DNA of 64,000 nucleotides, taken from contig CP098528.1 in NCBI GenBank assembly GCA_030440445.1, positions 868,001-932,000 on the forward strand, given 5' to 3'. The translations under genes and the position numbers were made by a program. Positions 33,277-42,401 of this stretch are shown piece by piece. Each line of letters starts with the position of its first letter. Positions within the stretch are counted from its first letter, which is position 1. This DNA comes from Halomonas sp. KG2. GTDB lineage: Bacteria; Pseudomonadota; Gammaproteobacteria; Pseudomonadales; Halomonadaceae. The notes below the pieces were generated by a model. The model searched no databases, was not told the origin of the DNA, and worked only from the letters and a program-made list of their open reading frames with translations.

Positions 33277-34149
33277 ATGCAATTATCCGTCAGAATATTC
33301 GTGTTTGCCGGGCTGGCTTTAATGGCCGTCTTGGGGCAAGCAACGCATGCACATGCGTCGCCAGTTACGGCCGAACGTCAAGTGACCCTTGATCAGACGC
33401 TTGAGTGGGCAATGCAAAATGAGCAAGGGGCGTCTTATCGTATCCTGATCAGCAAACCAGAAGGCGAGGTGCCCTACAGCGGCGGTTACCCGGTGATCTA
33501 TGTGTTGGATGGCAACGCTTATTTCGCCTCTTTGCATGAGGCCAAGCGGGCACAAGAGCAGTTCCGCCAAGCCATTATCGTTGGTATTGGTTATCCTGGA
33601 GAAGCGCCGCATAACTTTCTGCGCCGCTCCTACGATTTATCTCCGCCGGTGGCCGAGGAACACAACGAACCACCTCAAGGCGGGCAGGATGAACTGCTGG
33701 ATTTTATCGAGCACAGCCTAATGCCGGCGGTCGCCGAGCGTTTTCCTGTAGATGCTAATCACCAGAGCCTTTATGGGCACTCGTTCGGTGGTATGTTTGC
33801 GATTTATGCCTTATTTACTCGGCCGGATCTGTTTAACCACATTGTCGCGGCCAGCCCCAGCCTCTGGTGGAACAATAGCTACCTGTTGAAACATGAACGT
33901 GATTTTAGGCAGCAGGTAGAAGCCGGAGAGGTAAATGTCATCCATCACAGCTTGTCATTGGCCGTGGCCGATAACGACTCACTGCAGAACCAGCAGGATG
34001 CTAGCCAGCTATACCAGCGGATTGAAGCATTGTCGGCATACGGTTTGCGTAGCAGTTTTCACACCGTGGAGGGCGAAGATCATATGTCCGTTCCCTTTGT
34101 GTTGGAGTCGCGTGTTCTCAAACAGCTTCTGGGCACTCGGGGCGGCTAA
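33277..34149 (+). CDS. alpha/beta hydrolase, siderophore esterase-like (IroE/Fes type)
   Basis: The 290-residue protein has a signal peptide (cleavage near THAHA) and an esterase-D/Fes-like fold: YRILISKPEGEVPYSGGYPVIYVLDGNAYFA, the nucleophile elbow GHSFGGMFAIYALF near residue 165, NHIVAASPSLWWNN, and a late catalytic His in GEDHMSVPF. It lies 31 bases after the STN receptor and completes a sigma-antisigma-receptor-esterase operon. A periplasmic hydrolase here suggests that the imported siderophore is an ester such as a catecholate trilactone; that is an inference. Confidence 0.88.
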   Translation: MQLSVRIFVFAGLALMAVLGQATHAHASPVTAERQVTLDQTLEWAMQNEQGASYRILISKPEGEVPYSGGYPVIYVLDGNAYFASLHEAKRAQEQFRQAIIVGIGYPGEAPHNFLRRSYDLSPPVAEEHNEPPQGGQDELLDFIEHSLMPAVAERFPVDANHQSLYGHSFGGMFAIYALFTRPDLFNHIVAASPSLWWNNSYLLKHERDFRQQVEAGEVNVIHHSLSLAVADNDSLQNQQDASQLYQRIEALSAYGLRSSFHTVEGEDHMSVPFVLESRVLKQLLGTRGG

Positions 34150-34158
34150 TTGAGTGAT

Positions 34159-35061
34159 TTAAGCGATCAAATACTTCCCCGGCAGTTGCTCAGCTAAAAA
34201 CTCCATAAACAGCCGGGTGCGCTGTGAAAGCGTGGTTTGGCGGTAGTACACGGCATTGACCGCTTGGATCTGCATTTCTATGCAGCCGGGTAATACATCC
34301 ACCAATGTGCCGTTGCGACGAGGAGTGATGGTCATAAAGTCGGCGAGGCAGACAATACCTTCCCCGCCAAGGGCTAGCTCAAGCAGCGTGCTACCGCTGG
34401 AGGCCGCCAGCGTTGGGGTGATGTGCAAGGGTTGGCCATCGGCGCGGCACAGTGGCCAGCGATTGAGATGATCGAGCTGGCTGAAGCCTAGCAAGCTGTG
34501 ATCTTGAAGGTCGTCGATGCTTTCTGGAGTGCCGTGGCGTTTAAGGTAGGCGGGGCTGGCCAGAAGGCGCAGCGGGCTGTAGCCAAGGAGACGGGCGTGC
34601 AGCGACGAATCTTCAAGCTTGCCAATGCGAATGGCCAAATCGACCCGCTGTTCCAATAGGTCGACAAAGCGGTCGTGGGTGTCGAGTTCCAGCGTAATAC
34701 CAGGGTAGCGGGCGCGGAACTCGCCAATCACCGGCACAATCACGAACTGCATAAAGCTGGGAGCGGCGTTGATCCGTAGCCTGCCTTGGGGCTGGTTGTG
34801 GCGGTTCTGCATGGCTTCTTCGGCTTCTTCCACGGCGGCGAGAATACGGCGGCAATGGTTTAGGAATGTTTCTCCCTCCTCGGTCAGCTCCAGGCGACGC
34901 GTGGTTCTACGTAACAGGGTAGCGCCGAGTTTTTGCTCCAGGCGGTTGAGCGCACGGCTAACCCCAGAAACCGTAATGCCTAGCCGTTCGGCTGCGCTGG
35001 TGATTGAGCCGCTATCGACGACCGTCACAAAGGCCTGTTGTTCTTCAAGGGTGCTTTTCAT
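34159..35061 (-). CDS. LysR family transcriptional regulator
   Basis: The 300-residue protein has the LysR N-terminus (QQAFVTVVDSGSITSAAERLGITVSGVSRALNRLEQKLGATLLRRTTRRLELTEEG) and an effector-binding domain (GRLRINAAPSFMQFVIVPVIGEFRARYPGITLELDTHDRFVDLLEQRVDLAIRIG). It is divergent from the mdaB gene, which fits the common LysR-quinone reductase pairing, and convergent with the esterase gene. Confidence 0.93.
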   Translation of the reverse strand: MKSTLEEQQAFVTVVDSGSITSAAERLGITVSGVSRALNRLEQKLGATLLRRTTRRLELTEEGETFLNHCRRILAAVEEAEEAMQNRHNQPQGRLRINAAPSFMQFVIVPVIGEFRARYPGITLELDTHDRFVDLLEQRVDLAIRIGKLEDSSLHARLLGYSPLRLLASPAYLKRHGTPESIDDLQDHSLLGFSQLDHLNRWPLCRADGQPLHITPTLAASSGSTLLELALGGEGIVCLADFMTITPRRNGTLVDVLPGCIEMQIQAVNAVYYRQTTLSQRTRLFMEFLAEQLPGKYLIA

Positions 35062-35247
35062 TGAGTGCTGTTCATAACGTTATCGGTTGCCTTAATGGCG
35101 AATACTCTATTTATTGATTTTAAATCAAAAGTGTCTTGCTGAAGCGTCGCTATTTTTTCGCATGTTTTGAACTCACAATACCGCTCATTAAACGCCATGC
35201 CAAAGAATATAAGCATGGATGTCAGGCTATCATGAGGGGTTTTATTA

Positions 35248-35826
35248 ATGAAAATTCTGCTGATTAATGGCGGTAAAGCGTTTGCCCACTCTGGCGGTGA
35301 ACTCAATAATACGCTTCACGGCGTGGCGGTAAGCACTCTGCAGGAAATGGGCTATCAGATACGCGAGACGGTGATTGATCAAGGCTATGATCTGAAGGCC
35401 GAGGTGCAGAATTACCTGTGGGCGGACACGATTGTGTATCAAATGCCGGGCTGGTGGATGGGCGCACCCTGGATTGTGAAGCGCTACATCGATGAGGTGT
35501 TCACAGAAGGCCACGGCTCGCTTTACGCCAGCGATGGCCGTAGCCGCCAAGACCCGACCAAGCAGTACGGCAGTGGTGGCCTGCTGCAGGGACGTCGCTA
35601 TATGTTGTCGTTAACCTGGAACGCGCCTTTGGAAGCGTTCGATGAACCGGATAACTTCTTCGAAGGGCGCGGTGTGGATGGTGTTTACTTCCCGTTCCAC
35701 AAATCTCAGGAATTTATCGGCTTAGAAGCGCTGCCGACCTTTATCGCCAACGACGTAATGAAGGCTCCAGATGTAGCGCGTGACAAAGCTGCCTATCGCA
35801 AGCATCTGCGCTGCATACTTGGCTAG
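35248..35826 (+). CDS. mdaB: NAD(P)H-dependent quinone oxidoreductase MdaB
   Basis: The 192-residue protein has the flavodoxin-like fold of MdaB: MKILLINGGKAFAHSGGELNNTLH (FMN/FAD phosphate region), the conserved VYQMPGWWMGAPWIVKRYIDEVFTEGHGSLY in the middle and YFPFHKSQEFIGLEALPTF near the end. The enzyme reduces quinones by two electrons and protects against redox stress. GAGGGG is eight bases before the ATG. It lies divergent from a LysR gene and convergent with msrQ, in a neighbourhood of oxidative-stress functions. Confidence 0.93.
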   Translation: MKILLINGGKAFAHSGGELNNTLHGVAVSTLQEMGYQIRETVIDQGYDLKAEVQNYLWADTIVYQMPGWWMGAPWIVKRYIDEVFTEGHGSLYASDGRSRQDPTKQYGSGGLLQGRRYMLSLTWNAPLEAFDEPDNFFEGRGVDGVYFPFHKSQEFIGLEALPTFIANDVMKAPDVARDKAAYRKHLRCILG

Positions 35827-35855
35827 GTTTCGTCGCTTGATAGCTCTTATAAGCC

Positions 35856-36476
35856 CTAAGTACGACTCAATCGATAGCGCAACTTGGGCAGTGTGCGCGC
35901 GACGGGCGGTAGGCGGGTTGCCATGACTAACGCGGCAATGGCGGCATACATGGCCCACTCTTGCATGTCGGCGCGCACCACCCAAAAGAAGTGCAGCAGT
36001 ACCAGTCCTAAAATGATGTAGGCAAATTTGTGTAACGGCTTCCAGCGTTTACCTAAACGGCGCATCGACCATTTGTTAGAGGTCGCCCCTAATACGGCAA
36101 GGCCGATCAGTGCGATCATGCCAACAATGATGTAGGGCCGTTTGACCAGCTCGCTACCTAGTAGCGCCCAGTTAAGCCCTAGAATAAACAGCGCGTAGCT
36201 GAGCATGTGCAGGGTGGCGTAGGCGAGTGTCCACAGACCAAGCTGACGGCGGATCAATGCAAAGCCTTTCCAGCGGGTGAGCTTGGTGAGCGGCGTAAGG
36301 CTTAGCGTGAGCAGCAGCATCCATAGCCCGCCAATGCCGATGTTCAGCAGCAGGTAGTTGCCCGGCTCGGGGCCTGCGGCGTTAATCGCTACCTGCCAGC
36401 CCCAGAACACCAGCGGCGCGAGCGCTGCCAGGAAAACGCCTACCCGCCACAGTAACCATACCCGTGGCGCAGACAT
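35856..36476 (-). CDS. msrQ: MsrQ, heme-binding membrane subunit of periplasmic Met-sulfoxide reductase
   Basis: The 206-residue protein has six hydrophobic helices and the ferric-reductase-like core with histidines in AYATLHMLSYALF, WKPLHKFAYIILGLVLLHFFW, expected to ligate heme b. It passes electrons from quinones to MsrP. Its ATG overlaps the msrP stop (TAATG), so the two are coupled. The order msrP-msrQ downstream of a two-component system matches control of this repair system by a dedicated sensor in some enterobacteria (HprRS). Confidence 0.95.
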   Translation of the reverse strand: MSAPRVWLLWRVGVFLAALAPLVFWGWQVAINAAGPEPGNYLLLNIGIGGLWMLLLTLSLTPLTKLTRWKGFALIRRQLGLWTLAYATLHMLSYALFILGLNWALLGSELVKRPYIIVGMIALIGLAVLGATSNKWSMRRLGKRWKPLHKFAYIILGLVLLHFFWVVRADMQEWAMYAAIAALVMATRLPPVARTLPKLRYRLSRT

Positions 36477-37492
36477 TAGTAGTGCTTCCTTAAATCCATG
36501 TCGGCATATAGCTCGGCGACCTCGTCGGCATAGCCGTTAAACATCTGGGTATCAATGGTATTAGCGTTGAACAGGCTGTTGGGAAGCCGCCGCTCGGTGG
36601 CTTGGCTCCAGCGTGGGTGGTCAACTTGTGGGTTAACGTTGGCGTAGAAGCCATACTCATCAGCGGCGATTTTCTGCCAGGAGTTGACCGGCTGCTCTTC
36701 CACCAGTGAGATACGCACAATCGATTTAATGCTTTTGAAGCCATACTTCCAGGGCACCACCAGCCGCAAGGGTGCGCCGTTCTGGTTGGGCAGTTCACGG
36801 CCATACATGCCCATGGCGAGCAGTGTTAGCGGGTTCATAGCCTCGTCTAGGCGTAAACCTTCCACATAAGGCCAGTCGATTATCGAGAACGAAGAGCGCT
36901 GGCCAGGCATTTGCTCTGGGTCCACCAGGGTCTCAAAGCGCACGTACTTGGCTTTGCTGGTGGGATCGGCACGTCGAATCACCTCAGCAAGGGGGATGCC
37001 AAGCCAGGGGATTACCATCGACCACGCTTCTACGCAGCGCAGGCGGTAAATGCGCTCTTCAAACTGCGCAGGCTTAGCGAAGTCTTCTAGGGCAAAGCGC
37101 CCGCCGTTATTCACTTCACCATCGACCACCACACTCCAGGGCTGGGTTTCCAGGCTGCCTGCATGGCGGGCGGGATCGCGTTTATCGGTGCCAAACTCAA
37201 AAAAGTTGTTGTAGCCGCTGGCATCGTCAAAAGGGGCGATTTTATCTTTATCAGGGTCGCTGGGGGTGATAGCTCGCCATTGGGTGTCGCTGATTTTTTC
37301 CCTCAGCCAGGCTGGGGCATCGCCTTCTGGCACATCAGCATAATCTTCGCTGGCGCGGACATGGCCGGAGAGGGCAAGCCCCGCGCCTAAACCCGCCATG
37401 CCGCCCATAAAGCGCCGCCGGGAGAGGTAAATAGATTCCGGTGTTACATCGGATTCGTGTAAATCACTCGGTTTGGCAATCTTTATAAGCAT
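36476..37492 (-). CDS. msrP: MsrP, molybdopterin periplasmic Met-sulfoxide reductase
   Basis: The 338-residue precursor carries a Tat signal (SRRRFMG at 24-30) and the sulfite-oxidase fold; the molybdenum-binding Cys is C153 in RLRCVEAW. Other family segments are PWSVVVDGEV, VIPWLGIPLAEVIRRADPTSKAKYVRFETL and LPNQNGAPLRLVVPWKYGFKSIKSIVRI. The enzyme reduces methionine sulfoxide in periplasmic proteins with electrons from MsrQ. GGAG precedes the ATG. A histidine kinase gene lies 85 bases upstream in the same direction, and a methionine-rich secreted peptide two genes further. Confidence 0.96.
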   Translation of the reverse strand: MLIKIAKPSDLHESDVTPESIYLSRRRFMGGMAGLGAGLALSGHVRASEDYADVPEGDAPAWLREKISDTQWRAITPSDPDKDKIAPFDDASGYNNFFEFGTDKRDPARHAGSLETQPWSVVVDGEVNNGGRFALEDFAKPAQFEERIYRLRCVEAWSMVIPWLGIPLAEVIRRADPTSKAKYVRFETLVDPEQMPGQRSSFSIIDWPYVEGLRLDEAMNPLTLLAMGMYGRELPNQNGAPLRLVVPWKYGFKSIKSIVRISLVEEQPVNSWQKIAADEYGFYANVNPQVDHPRWSQATERRLPNSLFNANTIDTQMFNGYADEVAELYADMDLRKHY

Positions 37493-37577
37493 GTGGTGTC
37501 TCCACTCGCTATGGGGAAAGGGTGTGACTACTGTGACCAGTTTGCATGAGAGTTATCACAACCAACTCTCTAGGTTA

Positions 37578-39077
37578 TTACGTATTTATAACGTTGGCGG
37601 ATGAGGGGGCGGTGGGTAACCGTATACAGAACGATGCCCCGCCACTGGCTAGGTTTTCGACGCCGATATCACCGCCCTGAAGCGTCATGATTCTGCGCGC
37701 AATAGCCAGCCCTAGCCCGGCATGGCCGGCGCCACTAGAGGTTTCACCACGATAAAACGGGTCAAAGATATGCGGCAGATCCTGTTCTGCAATGCCTGGG
37801 CCGCTGTCTTGTATGCAAACCTGTGGTTCTCCATTCGTTTGACTAAGCACAACGTCGATGTGGCCGCCAGCGGGGCTGTAGGCAATGGCGTTGCTGATTA
37901 AGTTGTCCAGCACACGTTCGGTCATCGCTAGGTCGGCGTATGCGGTTGGCAGTGCTGGGTTGCCACTTAACGTTAGCGCCAAGTGGTTGTCGCGTGCAGT
38001 TTGGTCGTGCTTCTGCACCACGTCATGGACCAGCTCCGCTAGCGGGAAGGGTTCTGACACCGGCTGTTTCTCTCTTGCCTCAAGTGCAGCAAGCTCGAAG
38101 AGCTCATCCACCAAGCGGCTTAAGCGACGGCCCTCTTTGAGGGCAATGTCGAGAAAGCGATCTTGTTCTTGGGGGCTGAGACGGTCACGTCTTAATTTCA
38201 GGCTTTCGATATAGCCTTGCATGGAGGCTAGTGGGGTACGCAGGTCGTGGGATACCTGGGCGATCAAGCGACGGCGCTGGGCATCTTTTTCTGTCAGTTG
38301 TTCGATCTGGGTGGCAATTCGGCGAGCCATGTCGTCGAAGGTAACGTCCAGATAGTCGATCTCGTCACGCACCACGGACTGTTTGTCGTGCCATTTGTTG
38401 TCGAGTTGGGGCTGGCTCATGTCGCTGTTTTCGAACGCTTCTACTCGCCGTGTTAATGATCTCAGGCGGCGGGTCAGCAGGCGGAAAATAGTCAGCCCCG
38501 CGAGCATCGCCACGGTTAGGCTGACCAGCAACGCCCAGGCGCTCATTTCCAGTAGTTTGCCACCACGGGCCATGGTTTCCGCCGCGTCGTACTCTTCACC
38601 CCGCAATACCACATAAAGGTATCCTTCGGGGTTGTCTGCTGTTGGCACTGGGGTAACGGAAAAGACTTTCTGCCGATCGTGACTTCTGGGGTCATCGCCG
38701 AGTATCGGATAAAGGCTCGTGTCATCCATCAGCCTGTGTATGGGGGCCATCGAGACTTGCTTGCGTTTAATCTTCGCTGGATCTGCTGAATAAGACAGAA
38801 TGGTGCCATCCAGCCCTAACAGGTAGATCTCGATGCTGGGATTAATGGCCATGTAGAGTGCGAACAGTTCTTCCAGGGCGCTACTATCAAGCTGCCCGTT
38901 GCTGACTAGGTTTCTGTCTGACACTAGATTTTTGGCCAGATTCTGGTGTAACGCCTGATTGACCGAAGCGTTGTATTCACGCAGCGAATAGAGGCTGATG
39001 AAGGTATATAGCAGGCCGACGACGAGCAATAACAGAAACAAGCCTAAGGCTAGCCGAGTATAGAGTGTTTTCAGCAT
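37578..39077 (-). CDS. sensor histidine kinase
   Basis: The 499-residue protein has a first membrane helix at about 10-30, a periplasmic sensor region of about 150 residues, a second helix near 180-200, a HAMP linker, a HisKA domain with the phosphorylated His in AQVSHDLRTPLASMQGYIESLK, and HATPase boxes N (RVLDNLISNAIAYSP), G1 (IQDSGPGI) and G2 (GAGHAGLGLAIARRIM). It begins three bases after the response regulator stop. The neighbouring msrPQ genes and the Met-rich peptide suggest that the sensor reads an oxidant or metal signal in the periplasm; this is an inference. Confidence 0.93.
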   Translation of the reverse strand: MLKTLYTRLALGLFLLLLVVGLLYTFISLYSLREYNASVNQALHQNLAKNLVSDRNLVSNGQLDSSALEELFALYMAINPSIEIYLLGLDGTILSYSADPAKIKRKQVSMAPIHRLMDDTSLYPILGDDPRSHDRQKVFSVTPVPTADNPEGYLYVVLRGEEYDAAETMARGGKLLEMSAWALLVSLTVAMLAGLTIFRLLTRRLRSLTRRVEAFENSDMSQPQLDNKWHDKQSVVRDEIDYLDVTFDDMARRIATQIEQLTEKDAQRRRLIAQVSHDLRTPLASMQGYIESLKLRRDRLSPQEQDRFLDIALKEGRRLSRLVDELFELAALEAREKQPVSEPFPLAELVHDVVQKHDQTARDNHLALTLSGNPALPTAYADLAMTERVLDNLISNAIAYSPAGGHIDVVLSQTNGEPQVCIQDSGPGIAEQDLPHIFDPFYRGETSSGAGHAGLGLAIARRIMTLQGGDIGVENLASGGASFCIRLPTAPSSANVINT

Positions 39078-39080
39078 AAC

Positions 39081-39782
39081 TTATTCGCGGAAGCGATAGC
39101 CCACCCCCCAAACGGTTTGGATAAACGCCGGGTCAGCGGGGTCTGCTTCGATCTTGCCCCGTAAGCGGTTGATATGGGTATTGACGGTATGCTCGTAACC
39201 TTCGTGGCTGTAGCCCCACACAGTGTCGAGCAGTTGGATACGGCTGAATACCCGACCTGGGTGGCTGGCAAAGTGCCATAGCAGGTCAAATTCCCGGGCA
39301 GTGAGTTCGACGGGCTGATCTTTTATAAACACCCGCCGACGCAGCGGATCAATGCGCAGCCCGTCGGTGATTAATTCTTGCTGGCTGGGTTGCGTGACGG
39401 TGGCAGATGCCATGGCATCTACGCGTCGGAACAAGGCTTTCACCCTTGCCGATAGTTCAGCCACACTGAAAGGCTTAGTGAGGTAATCATCCGCCCCCAT
39501 TTCCAGGCCTAGAACCCGGTCCAGCTCAGTGCTTTTAGCGGTTAGCATCAGTACCGGAACGTAACCTGGGCCGGAGCGGATTTCGCGGCAAATCGACAGC
39601 CCATCCAAGCCGGGCAGCATCAGGTCGAGAACCACAAGGTCGATACCGCCTTCACGAAAACGTTCAAGCCCGGTATCACCCCGTTCACAAAGAACGGGGT
39701 TCATGCCAAGCTCGGCCACATGCATGCGGACGAGCTCACCGATACCCGGGTTGTCCTCAATAATCAGTACGTTTCGTGTCAT
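39081..39782 (-). CDS. OmpR-type response regulator
   Basis: The 233-residue protein has a receiver domain with the acidic pair ED at 9-10, the phosphorylated Asp at 53 (VVLDLMLPGLDG) and the conserved Thr/Lys (MLTAKST, LTKPF), followed by a winged-helix Trans_Reg_C domain (ELTAREFDLLWHFASHPGRVFSRIQLLDTVWG, TVNTHINRLRGKIE). It lies between a Met-rich peptide gene and its kinase on the same strand, and probably controls the group from the interval upstream of 40128. Confidence 0.95.
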   Translation of the reverse strand: MTRNVLIIEDNPGIGELVRMHVAELGMNPVLCERGDTGLERFREGGIDLVVLDLMLPGLDGLSICREIRSGPGYVPVLMLTAKSTELDRVLGLEMGADDYLTKPFSVAELSARVKALFRRVDAMASATVTQPSQQELITDGLRIDPLRRRVFIKDQPVELTAREFDLLWHFASHPGRVFSRIQLLDTVWGYSHEGYEHTVNTHINRLRGKIEADPADPAFIQTVWGVGYRFRE

Positions 39783-39843
39783 AGGTATCCCAGCTTTTGA
39801 ATGCTCAGATTAATAGTGTGGCAGAAGCTTGTATGTCCTCGTC

Positions 39844-40128
39844 TTACATGTCCTCGTCTTGCATTTCCATGTCTTTCTCCATTTCCATGCCATCGTCAGA
39901 CATACTGTCAGCATGCATATCCCCGTCCATAGAACCGTCCATGGAATCGTCCATCGCGTCGGACATATCATCCATCGCCATGTCACTTTTTTCCATTGAC
40001 TCACTCTCCATAGACTGAGACATGTCGTCTTCCATCATGCCCTCTTCGGACATCATGTCATCGGCGTGGCTAGCCGTTGCCATTAGGCTAAATAAGCAGA
40101 TAGCAGTGACTGTAGTAAGCTTGTTCAT
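39844..40128 (-). CDS. secreted Met/Asp/Ser-rich acidic peptide, MrpX-like candidate
   Basis: The 94-residue product has a clear signal peptide (cleavage after ATASHA, residue 22). The mature 72 residues contain 20 methionines (about 28%), mostly spaced every three to five residues among Asp, Glu and Ser, with no cysteine, one His and almost no hydrophobic core, so it is probably unfolded. GGGGAG precedes the ATG. It heads a same-strand group: peptide, response regulator, kinase, MsrP, MsrQ. In Azospira suillum a Met-rich periplasmic peptide (MrpX) linked to an MsrP-type reductase absorbs hypochlorite by cyclic Met oxidation; this gene is a candidate analogue. A metal-binding role (copper) is the alternative. 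Confidence 0.75.
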   Translation of the reverse strand: MNKLTTVTAICLFSLMATASHADDMMSEEGMMEDDMSQSMESESMEKSDMAMDDMSDAMDDSMDGSMDGDMHADSMSDDGMEMEKDMEMQDEDM

Positions 40129-40335
40129 AGAGGTGTCTCCCCAAGATTTAAGCCTGCCGAACTAGCAGGTTCAAATCCTATCCTAGATGCTCAGCATCAC
40201 AGCTGGGTCACGGGGTGATAAAGAGTGTATCGCGCAAAGTTCACAAATGTGTCACGGGGACTCTAACGATAGGGCGATGTTTGTAATAACGCTTCCCCTT
40301 ATTTCAACAAGTGTGTTTCAGCAAGGAGAGCGCTC

Positions 40336-41310
40336 ATGGCCACTACACGCCGTAAGCTCATGTCGTTAATTGAGCAGGGAGTGATACCTCCTGAACAAGT
40401 GCCGTTAGCGGTTAAAGTGGCGGGACTACACCCGTCGCCCCACGCCTGGGCGCTGTTGATTGACCGGCTGCTGCTGTGGCTGGGTGGCTTGGCACTGGCC
40501 TGCGCGGTGCTGTTTTTCGTGGCTTTCAATTGGTCGGACATGGGCCGCCTGCCGCGCTTTGCGTTAGTGCAGGCCGCGTTGGTGTTGGCGGCAGGCATAG
40601 CGGTGTGGGGTAGCGCGAGCGTGATGCTTTTTCGCGTGGCGTTAGCCGCGGCGTTTCTGTTAATAGGCGTACTACTGGCGCTGGTGGGCCAGGTTTACCA
40701 AACCGGTGCTGACCCATGGCAGCTGTTTTTCCTCTGGTCTCTGCTCGCTTTGCCGTTGGTATGGGTAGCACGCTTTGATGCACTTTGGGTAGCGTGGATA
40801 GGGCTTTTGAACCTATCCGTGTGGCTGTATAGCAGCACCTGGGGCGGTATTTTAGGCAGCGTGTTCTTTACAGATAACACCGGTTTATGGGGGTTGGTGC
40901 TGATCAACTTAGCGGCTCAAGTCGTGTGGGAGTGGGGCGTGCAGCGCCGAAATTGGCCGGGGCGTTGGGCAATTTGTTTGTTGGCGCTGGGTAGCGGCGT
41001 GCCGCTAACACTGTTGATGATGGCGTGGGTGAGTGGGGAAACGCATGCGTTGACACCGATTGTGGCGGTTTACCCCGTGTGGTTGGCAGTGCTGTATGGC
41101 GTTTATCGTCAGTGGCGGCTTGAGCTATTTATGTTGGCAGGGGGCTGCGTATCGCTGATTACGGTGGTCACATTGCTGCTCGCACGCTACGTACTATGGG
41201 AAGGCCAATGGAATGAAGGCGGCTTGCTGTTGCTGGCAGGTGCGGTCTTTGCCATGGGGGCGGCAGCGGTGATGTGGCTGAAGCGATTAAACGCGGAGGA
41301 GGCGTCATGA
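40336..41310 (+). CDS. DUF2157 membrane protein
   Basis: The 324-residue product opens with the DUF2157 start RRKLMSLIEQGVIPPEQVPLAVKVAGLHPSPHAWALLIDRLLLWLGGLALACAVLFF and continues as about ten hydrophobic helices. GGAGAG lies before the ATG. Its stop overlaps the start of the DUF4401 gene and a GDYXXLXY protein gene follows, a three-gene cassette conserved in many proteobacteria without an assigned function. It is divergent from the Met-rich peptide gene. Confidence 0.88.
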   Translation: MATTRRKLMSLIEQGVIPPEQVPLAVKVAGLHPSPHAWALLIDRLLLWLGGLALACAVLFFVAFNWSDMGRLPRFALVQAALVLAAGIAVWGSASVMLFRVALAAAFLLIGVLLALVGQVYQTGADPWQLFFLWSLLALPLVWVARFDALWVAWIGLLNLSVWLYSSTWGGILGSVFFTDNTGLWGLVLINLAAQVVWEWGVQRRNWPGRWAICLLALGSGVPLTLLMMAWVSGETHALTPIVAVYPVWLAVLYGVYRQWRLELFMLAGGCVSLITVVTLLLARYVLWEGQWNEGGLLLLAGAVFAMGAAAVMWLKRLNAEEAS

Positions 41311-42401
41311 GTCAGTCTATGAGTACGTTAAAGCAGCGATTAACTCAGGCTGGCATTGCGCTAAATGAGCCTTCATCAACAACGCCGCTGGAATCACCCT
41401 GGTTTGTGCGGGTTCTGCAGGCGTTTTCCGGCTGGTTAGCAGCGCTGTTTCTGTTGGGCTTTATTGCCACGGCAGTGGTATTTGTACTGGAAAGCTCAGT
41501 GGCTTCTCTTGTCGTAGGCAGCCTGTTGATTGGCGGGGCATTTGCGCTACTACGCGCCGCACGAAGCGATGTGTTGGAGCACATGGCGCTGGCGTTTAGC
41601 TTAGCTGGGCAATTATTAGTAGCCTGGCCAGCGGTCGAGATGTGGGGTGTTTCCGCAAGCCTATGGTGGGTACTGCTGGCGCTACAGTGCTCGCTGGCGC
41701 TGATCATGCCGAGCCAGGTTCACCGCAGTATGTCGGCGTTTTTAGCAAGTTTAGCGTTAACGATGGCGTTGGCAGCCAATGGACTGGCACCGGTGGCGAT
41801 TGGCATGGTGGTGCTGGTGCTGACACTGCTCTGGTTGAATGAATGTCGTTGGCCTGGGCGCATAGGGGCGGTTCAGGCATGGGGGGCTGGCCTGTTAATG
41901 GGAGTGTTGGTGCTTCAAGGGCAGGCGTACTCTAACCAGCTTGCCTGGCTTTACGATTCAGACGCTCAGTGGTTTGACCCATGGCTTGCCAGTTGGCTGA
42001 GCACTGCTTTGGTGGCGTTGGCCTTAGTGTGCGTTATTCATCAGGCATTTCGTCAGCATTCTCAGCCTGCCATTGTGCAACGCTTGGTGATTTATGGCGC
42101 AGTCGCGCTAGTGGCGGTGGTATCAGTGTATATGCCGGGGCTTGGCGCTGGGGTTACCGTACTATTGCTCGGATTTACGCTTGGTCACCGGGTGCTGATG
42201 GGAAGCGGTATTTTGTTACTACTGATGGCGGCTAGTAATTATTACTACTGGCTGGAGGTGACGCTGTTGATGAAATCACTCATGTTGCTGGCAATGGGGG
42301 CGTTGCTGTTATCCATTCGCTGGGGACTGAAGCGTTGGTGGCTAAACCGATGGTTAACAGTGCATAAGCCCATGCCGCTAGGAGATGCTAATGAGCCGTA
42401 A
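41307..42401 (+). CDS. DUF4401 membrane protein
   Basis: The start at 41307 overlaps the DUF2157 stop (ATGA) and is preceded by GGAGGAGG. The 364-residue protein begins MSQSMSTLKQRLTQAGI and, after a short soluble region ending ESPWFVRVLQAFSGWLAALFLLGF, is almost entirely hydrophobic. It is the second member of the DUF2157-DUF4401-GDYXXLXY cassette. Function is unknown. Confidence 0.88.
   Translation: MSQSMSTLKQRLTQAGIALNEPSSTTPLESPWFVRVLQAFSGWLAALFLLGFIATAVVFVLESSVASLVVGSLLIGGAFALLRAARSDVLEHMALAFSLAGQLLVAWPAVEMWGVSASLWWVLLALQCSLALIMPSQVHRSMSAFLASLALTMALAANGLAPVAIGMVVLVLTLLWLNECRWPGRIGAVQAWGAGLLMGVLVLQGQAYSNQLAWLYDSDAQWFDPWLASWLSTALVALALVCVIHQAFRQHSQPAIVQRLVIYGAVALVAVVSVYMPGLGAGVTVLLLGFTLGHRVLMGSGILLLLMAASNYYYWLEVTLLMKSLMLLAMGALLLSIRWGLKRWWLNRWLTVHKPMPLGDANEP

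Noticed and set aside
39797..40018. plus-strand Ser/Met-rich frame
   Set aside because: It is the antisense of the Met-rich peptide gene, in which GAC/ATG-rich codons give long open frames on both strands; it lacks a signal peptide and ribosome site.
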